The notes under the pieces are model-generated. The model did not search any database and had not been told where the DNA came from. It saw nothing but the letters and a program-made list of their open reading frames with translations. Positions 6,194 to 9,797 of a stretch of 9,797 nt of DNA are shown one piece after another. The stretch lies in assembly GCA_021200345.1 (NCBI GenBank), contig JAJQGR010000071.1:1-9797 (forward strand), in the 5' to 3' direction. This DNA is from Lachnospiraceae bacterium. GTDB taxonomy: Bacteria > Bacillota > Clostridia > Lachnospirales > Lachnospiraceae. Both the position numbers and the translations under genes were made by a program. Each line of letters opens with the position of its first letter. Positions within the stretch are counted from its first letter, which is position 1.

Positions 6194-6781
6194 ATGGAAC
6201 TGAAAGAGGACCTGATGAAGATGGCGGGAAATAAAAAGAAGAAAAGGATCGAGTTTGTCAGAATGACACAGGAAAGGGTTGGGGCAGCCTATACGGACGT
6301 TATGCCATGGAACAGCCCGGAGAGGGTGGTGGATACCTTTGGTCCGTTTCTGGGGAATTCCGCGGTGGAGTATTTTTTCGCAGCTGCTTTAAACTGCAGG
6401 GCGGAGCCGGCGGCCATTCAGTTAATGGGAGTGGGAGGCGTGGATTCCTGCCAGGCGAATGTGGCGGATATCTTGAAATTTGCCCTGGTGAGCAACGCCC
6501 ACAGCATAATCCTGGTGCATAACCACCCGTCAGGATATCCGGGGCCGTCCAGGGAGGACAGAACCTTGACATGCCGGGTGGAGGAAGCCTGCCAGATGGT
6601 TGGATTAAAACTGACAGACCATATCATTATCGGAGGGGATGGCTATGGGTACAGTATTCATGGGGAAACTTATGTTGAAATCAGAAATACGGGAGGGACT
6701 GCCGGCTGCCTGGACAGGGAAAGGCACCCCGGGAAAGGAGAAAATCATTTATGTACACGAGAGTATCCACGGCTGGCCTGA
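6194..6781 (+). CDS. radC: RadC-like JAMM domain protein (mobile-element type)
   Basis: A 195-residue protein of the RadC family. The start at 6194 is chosen because AAGGAG (6178-6183) lies 10 bases upstream; the frame is open further up to 5972, but that part reads like untranslated leader. The core carries the JAMM metalloprotease-like signature H109-N-H111-P-S-G with Asp122 ten residues further on, and an acidic Glu59 in VEYFF that fits the family's upstream glutamate. The helix-hairpin-helix N-terminal domain of chromosomal RadC is missing, as is usual for copies on plasmids, phages and integrative elements. Chromosomal RadC was once linked to DNA repair, but its real role is unsettled. 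The C-terminal tail beyond SIHGETYVEI (153-163) is not conserved in appearance and its coding end overlaps the nuclease gene by 31 bases, indicating translational coupling. Confidence 0.9.
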   Translation: MELKEDLMKMAGNKKKKRIEFVRMTQERVGAAYTDVMPWNSPERVVDTFGPFLGNSAVEYFFAAALNCRAEPAAIQLMGVGGVDSCQANVADILKFALVSNAHSIILVHNHPSGYPGPSREDRTLTCRVEEACQMVGLKLTDHIIIGGDGYGYSIHGETYVEIRNTGGTAGCLDRERHPGKGENHLCTREYPRLA

Positions 6782-7425
6782 GCCAGGAGGAATGGCTGGA
6801 GTTAAGGAGGACAGGGATCGGCGGCTCGGACGCAGCTGCCGTCTGTGGGCTGAACCCCTACAGCAGTGCCATGAAGGTTTACCTGGATAAAACAGGAGCC
6901 CATACAGAAAATGAGGATACGGAGTCCCTGCGCCAGGGAAGGGATTTGGAGGAATACGTGGCACAACGGTTCATGGAAGCCACCGGATTAAAAGTGCGCC
7001 GTTCCAACTTCATGTACCGGAGCGTGGAACACCCTTTTATGCTGGCGGATGTAGACAGACTGATTGTCGGTGAGAATGCAGGACTGGAATGTAAGACGGC
7101 GAGCGCATTCAATGCAGACAAATGGAAGGATGGAAATATCCCGATCCATTATTTGCTCCAGTGTATTCATTACATGGCTGTTACGGGAAAACGATCGTGG
7201 TATATCGCCGTAGTGCTGCTTGGGAAGGATTTCCGGTACCAGCGGATAGAATGGGATGAGGAAATGATACAGAAGCTGACAGTTGCGGAAGAATATTTTT
7301 GGGAGTCCCATGTGATTCCGGGGGTATTACCGGAACCGGACGGGTCAGAAGCCTGTAATGAAATCCTCAGCCAGTATTTCCGTACAGCCAGAAAAAGGGA
7401 GCAAGCTTACCCTGCAGGGCTTTGA
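6751..7425 (+). CDS. YqaJ-family exonuclease, N-terminal part (frameshifted gene)
   Basis: This frame encodes the nuclease domain of a YqaJ/lambda-exonuclease-type recombinase, which resects double-stranded ends to give single strands for the annealing partner. AAAGGAG (6734-6740) lies 10 bases before the ATG. Landmarks are GIGGSDAAAVCGLNPYSS (22-39), Glu67/Glu68 in the LEEYV helix, and the PD-(D/E)xK centre with Asp102 in LADVDRL and E113-C-K115 in GLECKTAS; QCIHYMAVTG (137-146) is the closing conserved helix. All expected catalytic residues are present. After Lys215 the frame continues for only nine unrelated residues and stops. The family's C-terminal part follows in the +1 frame, so the gene is interrupted by an extra base in the A5 run 7392-7396. 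Removing one A would give a protein of about 309 residues, the normal family length. Confidence 0.88.
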   Translation: MYTRVSTAGLSQEEWLELRRTGIGGSDAAAVCGLNPYSSAMKVYLDKTGAHTENEDTESLRQGRDLEEYVAQRFMEATGLKVRRSNFMYRSVEHPFMLADVDRLIVGENAGLECKTASAFNADKWKDGNIPIHYLLQCIHYMAVTGKRSWYIAVVLLGKDFRYQRIEWDEEMIQKLTVAEEYFWESHVIPGVLPEPDGSEACNEILSQYFRTARKREQAYPAGL

Positions 7426-7681
7426 GGGGAAACTGAAACGGCGGGAAGAGATCATTGCGCAGGTATCCAGGCTGCAGAAGGAGCAGAACCAGATTGAACA
7501 GGAGGTCAAGCTGTATATGAAAGACCATGAAATGGCAGTCAATAACCACTACCGGGTCAGCTGGGCAAATGTGGATACCTCACGGCTGGATGCGAAGAGG
7601 CTCAAAGAAGAAAAGCCGGAGGTGTATCAGGATTATTTAAGAACCACTACTTCGAGGCGGTTTCAGATCAAGGCAGCTTAA
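7358..7681 (+). CDS. YqaJ-family exonuclease, C-terminal part after frameshift
   Basis: This frame holds the C-terminal ~94 residues of the same exonuclease. Homology-like sequence begins at about 7397 with GSKLTLQGFEGKLKRREEII, continues as a charged coiled-coil segment (QKEQNQIEQEVKLYMKDHE) and ends with the typical tail TTTSRRFQIKAA. The ATG at 7358 gives the open frame but has no ribosome binding site and its first 13 residues do not look like the family, so independent translation is unlikely. The region is expected to be a regulatory or dimer-forming tail of the nuclease. Either the gene is a recent pseudogene, or the base call in the homopolymer is wrong, or ribosomes shift +1 at AAA-AGG. 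Confidence 0.8.
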   Translation: MKSSASISVQPEKGSKLTLQGFEGKLKRREEIIAQVSRLQKEQNQIEQEVKLYMKDHEMAVNNHYRVSWANVDTSRLDAKRLKEEKPEVYQDYLRTTTSRRFQIKAA

Positions 7682-7701
7682 AAGTCCAGACAGAAGCACA
7701 T

Positions 7702-7862
7702 ATGCGCCGCAAACGGGGTATTAAGGTGATGAAAGGAATGGGATCGCCTGGACGGGATAATGAATCCCTGGCGGCATAATGAAACAGTGGAAACGCAGGT
7801 GTACCGCAGATAATCTGCGAGCATACAGTGGTGATTTCAGGAAAGAGAGGTACAGAAAATTT
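7702..7862 (+). promoter_or_regulatory. Leader region before the Rad52-like gene with palindrome
   Basis: The 181-base gap between the nuclease and the annealing gene holds a perfect 15-base palindrome, CGCAGAT-A-ATCTGCG (7805-7819). It also holds very short frames ending in TAATG at 7777-7781: a 25-codon frame from 7702 and, within it, a 13-codon frame from 7738 preceded by AGGTGAT (7724-7730). These could couple translation to an upstream in-frame start of the next gene at 7779. No terminator or strong promoter is seen. Confidence 0.35.
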
Positions 7863-8729
7863 ATGGAAGAACAAATGATCAGACTGTTGAGGGCTGATGA
7901 AATTGAGTGCAGGATTGGCACGATCAATGAAAAGGGCTTAAGCTTGCTCTTATTTAAGGATGCCAGGGTGGATCAGAAGATACTGGATGAGATCTTCACT
8001 CCCTTTGGATGGAAACGGTCCCATCAGGTCATTGACGGAAATTTATACTGCACTGTGGAGATCTGGGATACGGAGAAAGGCCAGTGGGTTGCCAAGCAGG
8101 ATGTGGGCTCGGTGAGCTATTCCGAGAAGGAAAAAGGGCAGGCTTCCGACAGCTTTAAGCGGGCCTGCTTTAACTGGGGTATTGGGAGGGAGCTTTACAC
8201 GGCTCCCTTTATCTGGATACCTGCGATCAAAGTCCCGATACAGCCCAGAGGCGACAGATATGTGTGCTATGAGCATTTCAGTGTTGCCGGGATTGCTTAT
8301 GACGGAGAACGGAATATCTGCGGCCTGACCATTATCAACGGGAAGGGGCAGGCGGTTTACCAGTTCTGTCAGGCGCCAAAGCAGGAAAAGCAGAAGGAAC
8401 AAAAAGAGCAGAATCAGGAAACAGATCAGGCGGGCCAGGCAAAGCAGAGCCGGGCGGCTCAGAAGCGTGCTCCGCAAAACCAGGAACAGGAAATTCCGTT
8501 CCCGGATGGCTTCTCAGAGGATAGCGGTGAGCTGGGATTTTCATCTGCCAGTGGAATATCGCTGGAGCAGGAGGCAGCCTTCGGACAGGAGCTGATCCGG
8601 ACAGGTGTGCCTTTAGAAACGGTGCTGGACAGGTACAGGCTGGCGTCCACAGGCGAAATGACCAGGGAGATTTATGAGAGCGCCATGAGGGTGTTAAAGA
8701 AATGCCCCAATAAAGAGAAAGCGGCATAG
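7863..8729 (+). CDS. Rad52/22-like single-strand annealing protein
   Basis: A 288-residue recombination mediator that would coat resected single strands and anneal them to complementary DNA, working with the YqaJ nuclease. The Rad52-type core spans residues ~10-170: RADEIECRIGT (10-20), LDEIFTPFGW (41-50) and the strongest signature KGQASDSFKRACFNWGIGRE (91-110) followed by LYTAPFIWIP. Then comes a low-complexity Gln/Glu/Lys linker (about 173-212) and a small helical C-terminal domain (232-282), a layout common among phage annealing proteins. ATG 7863 is chosen because the preceding 28 residues do not look conserved and GAGAGGT lies about 11 bases upstream, a rather long spacing. Starts at 7779 (in TAATG) and 7878 are alternatives. 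The downstream small gene's binding site overlaps its stop codon. Confidence 0.87.
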   Translation: MEEQMIRLLRADEIECRIGTINEKGLSLLLFKDARVDQKILDEIFTPFGWKRSHQVIDGNLYCTVEIWDTEKGQWVAKQDVGSVSYSEKEKGQASDSFKRACFNWGIGRELYTAPFIWIPAIKVPIQPRGDRYVCYEHFSVAGIAYDGERNICGLTIINGKGQAVYQFCQAPKQEKQKEQKEQNQETDQAGQAKQSRAAQKRAPQNQEQEIPFPDGFSEDSGELGFSSASGISLEQEAAFGQELIRTGVPLETVLDRYRLASTGEMTREIYESAMRVLKKCPNKEKAA

Positions 8730-8741
8730 GAGGAGCAGGTA

Positions 8742-8825
8742 ATGGGAGATATTTTTAAGGCAGTAGTAGTTGGTGTATTGACTGTAGCAATCGCAATTTT
8801 ATCAAAGGATGGTGAGGGAGAATGA
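8742..8825 (+). CDS. 27-residue hydrophobic membrane peptide
   Basis: A short gene between the annealing protein and the DUF5688 gene. A perfect AGGAGG (8728-8733) lies 8 bases before the ATG and overlaps the stop of the preceding gene; the stop of this peptide overlaps the next start as ATGA (8822-8825). The peptide starts MGDIFK, has a hydrophobic core of about 15 residues (AVVVGVLTVAIAIL) and ends in the polar tail SKDGEGE, so it should span the membrane once with a positively charged residue on one side and acidic residues on the other. The position and signals strongly suggest it is translated and couples the downstream gene. Function is unknown; a small regulatory membrane protein is possible. 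A toxin of type I is less likely because no antisense RNA signals are apparent and it sits inside an operon. Confidence 0.65.
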   Translation: MGDIFKAVVVGVLTVAIAILSKDGEGE

Positions 8826-9487
8826 TGGAGGAAAGCAAAAGGCCGGAAGAGGCAGGAATTGATGAAATATATCGCTGGGAAAATGCAAAGAAATGGGTAC
8901 ACAGGAAGGTCGTGCCCGCCGGGAAAAACCGTGACTGCTTCAAAGAAGTGGTCTATACTCCTTTTCTGGACCTGGAGGAGCAGTATTATATTGGCGGTGT
9001 AAGGAATGACCGCCTGATTACAATCACAGTGACGGAAAGCTTTCTGAAAACCTGGGACATTACAAAGGAAGATCTGGAAGCACAGGCTGTAGAGAATATG
9101 AGGGAGGATGACTACCGGATGATGCCAATGGAGGATGTGCTCGGACTGTCCGGTATGGAATTATTCCCTGAGCAGGACCGCCTGTATGTGGTAACAAACC
9201 ATAAGGGAGTTTTCGGGGCGGCGGTGATCACGGAGCCGGAGATTCTGACAGAATTCGCTGCCCAGCTGGGCGGGGACACCTACATCCTGCCCTCATCGGT
9301 ACACGAGCTGCTTTTGATACCGGCAAGTACCCAAAATAACGCTGACTGGCTCCGCAGGATCGTCCATGAGGTAAACAGAGAGGCAGTCCCTGAAAATGAG
9401 TTCCTGTCGGACAACATATATTATTTCCGAGCGGCAGAGAAGACGGTTGAGATTGTACCGAAGAAGCAGATTCAGAGAGCAGTGTAA
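8822..9487 (+). CDS. DUF5688 family protein, short form
   Basis: A 221-residue member of DUF5688, a family of unknown function abundant in Lachnospiraceae. Recognisable parts are NAKKWVHRKVVPAGKNRDCF (21-40), VTESFLKTWDITKEDLEAQA (70-89), YVVTNHKGVFGAAVI (122-136) and the best conserved ILPSSVHELLLIPA (155-168). Compared with the longer members I know, about 100 N-terminal residues are missing: the first family block already occurs near residue 21. The ATG at 8822 overlaps the stop of the preceding peptide (ATGA), and a second ATG at 8825 is equally possible with GAGGGAG four bases away. Being last in the recombination operon, it may have an element-related role, but DUF5688 genes also occur elsewhere, so context alone does not settle the function. 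Confidence 0.85.
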   Translation: MMEESKRPEEAGIDEIYRWENAKKWVHRKVVPAGKNRDCFKEVVYTPFLDLEEQYYIGGVRNDRLITITVTESFLKTWDITKEDLEAQAVENMREDDYRMMPMEDVLGLSGMELFPEQDRLYVVTNHKGVFGAAVITEPEILTEFAAQLGGDTYILPSSVHELLLIPASTQNNADWLRRIVHEVNREAVPENEFLSDNIYYFRAAEKTVEIVPKKQIQRAV

Positions 9488-9497
9488 TAATCGCTTT

Positions 9498-9597
9498 CCA
9501 TCTTTCCATCCATTCCATCATATTTTCAGGATCTATGGTTCAGGTAGTATTGGCTCATATGTGTATTTCTGTAAAGGTGGAAATGGTGGAAAGATGG
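9498..9597. repeat. Long imperfect inverted repeat in the intergenic region
   Basis: CCATCTTTCCA (9498-9508) is exactly complementary to TGGAAAGATGG (9587-9597). With one bulge the pairing extends inward (CCATTCCA at 9510-9517 with TGGAAATGG at 9578-9586), giving about 19 pairs around a ~60-base centre. The left arm also consists of three near copies of TTCCATC. No T-run follows, so it is not a standard terminator. Frames over it do not look like genes; the spacer 9488-9711 holds no other clear feature besides a candidate promoter. Confidence 0.5.
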
Positions 9598-9662
9598 CTG
9601 TGGAAGCTTTTCTACTGAGGTTTTATGGCTTTCATATGTAGTGGATAAAAGCAAAGAGAAGC

Positions 9663-9691
9663 TTGCGTGGCGAAGACTTTCTTTGTATAAT
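9663..9691 (+). promoter_or_regulatory. Candidate promoter before the right-edge gene
   Basis: TATAAT (9686-9691), preceded directly by TG, stands 17 bases after TTGCGT (9663-9668), a poor -35 box. A second TATAAT occurs at 9695-9700. Transcription would start only about 14 bases before the ATG at 9712. The region is AT-rich, so chance matches are possible. Confidence 0.3.
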
Positions 9692-9711
9692 AAATATAAT
9701 CAGAGCGGATA

Positions 9712-9797
9712 ATGAATGACAGTGATTATGACTTTTATGTGGTGGTGCCTGATAACGCGGGAGATCAGATCGAACTGTCTCAGAAAGCGTATAAATC
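9712..9797 (+). CDS. Nucleotidyltransferase-like fragment, 3' end outside window
   Basis: Only the first 28 residues are visible (MNDSDYDFYVVVPD, then NAGDQIELSQKAYK). SDYDFYVVVPD matches the metal-binding Asp-x-Asp strand of small nucleotidyltransferases related to the MNT/kanamycin group. In that family an upstream strand ends in Gly-Ser about ten residues before this motif, but here a stop codon (TAA at 9697) lies upstream in frame and no Gly-Ser is visible in any frame. Deleting T9717 would join the preceding codons for RADNE to DSDYD, as if a longer gene had lost its front and picked up a frameshift. It is probably a remnant or an N-terminally shortened gene. The binding site GAGCGG before the ATG is weak. 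The call rests on a short stretch. Confidence 0.5.
   Translation, partial: MNDSDYDFYVVVPDNAGDQIELSQKAYK

Noticed and set aside
7779..7862. 28-residue extension of the Rad52-like protein
   Set aside because: It has no good binding site, a composition unlike the rest, and overlies a perfect palindrome; it cannot be fully excluded because of the TAATG overlap.
8043..8727. Long minus-strand frames opposite the Rad52-like gene
   Set aside because: They mirror the codon structure of the plus-strand gene, are rich in Pro/Leu/Ser and show no family motif or binding site.
9396..9641. 81-codon frame across the end of DUF5688 and the inverted repeat
   Set aside because: It is out of frame with a well-supported gene, has no binding site and an Arg-rich, shadow-like composition.
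9653..9685. Possible hairpin CAAAGA / TCTTTG before the right-edge gene
   Set aside because: Only six weak pairs around a long loop without a T-run; not a credible terminator.

Overview
The window looks like a piece of a gut-type Clostridia (Lachnospiraceae-like) genome. The clues are strong AGGAGG-type ribosome binding sites, sigma-A-type promoter boxes, moderate GC, and a gene set (DUF932, stand-alone RadC, YqaJ nuclease, Rad52-like annealing protein, DUF5688) typical of integrative elements in that group. The taxon is inferred from protein-family recognition only. No rRNA, tRNA, CRISPR array, transposase or integrase was seen. All genes read on the + strand.

Region 1 (1-3791) is a cluster of two serpins and two zinc-ribbon membrane proteins. 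A serpin that enters from the left edge is followed by a complete paralogue without a signal peptide. The two share a near-identical C-terminal framework but have unrelated reactive-centre loops. Next come two proteins that each start with a Cys4 zinc ribbon, then have membrane segments and an outer domain. Gaps between the four genes are only about 46-49 bases, so they probably form one operon.

Region 2 (3792-4950) is a toxin-antitoxin module with its own consensus promoter (TTGACA, 17 bp, TATAAT). The antitoxin joins a RelB/DinJ-like DNA-binding N-terminus to a C-terminus carrying the Fic-inhibitory motif [S/T]xxxEG. The toxin is a class I Fic AMP-transferase with an intact HPFREGNGR motif.

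Region 3 (4951-9487) is a recombination operon of a mobile element. It encodes DUF932, then a repeat-rich structured spacer with a perfect intrinsic terminator, a JAMM-type RadC, a YqaJ exonuclease broken by a +1 frameshift at an A5 run, a Rad52-like single-strand annealing protein, an overlooked 27-residue membrane peptide, and a short DUF5688 protein. The exonuclease and annealing protein would work as a Red-like recombination pair; RadC and DUF932 are frequent companions of unknown mechanism.

Region 4 (9488-9797) is non-coding at first, with a long imperfect inverted repeat. It ends in the start of a nucleotidyltransferase-like reading frame that seems to lack its Gly-Ser motif and runs off the window.
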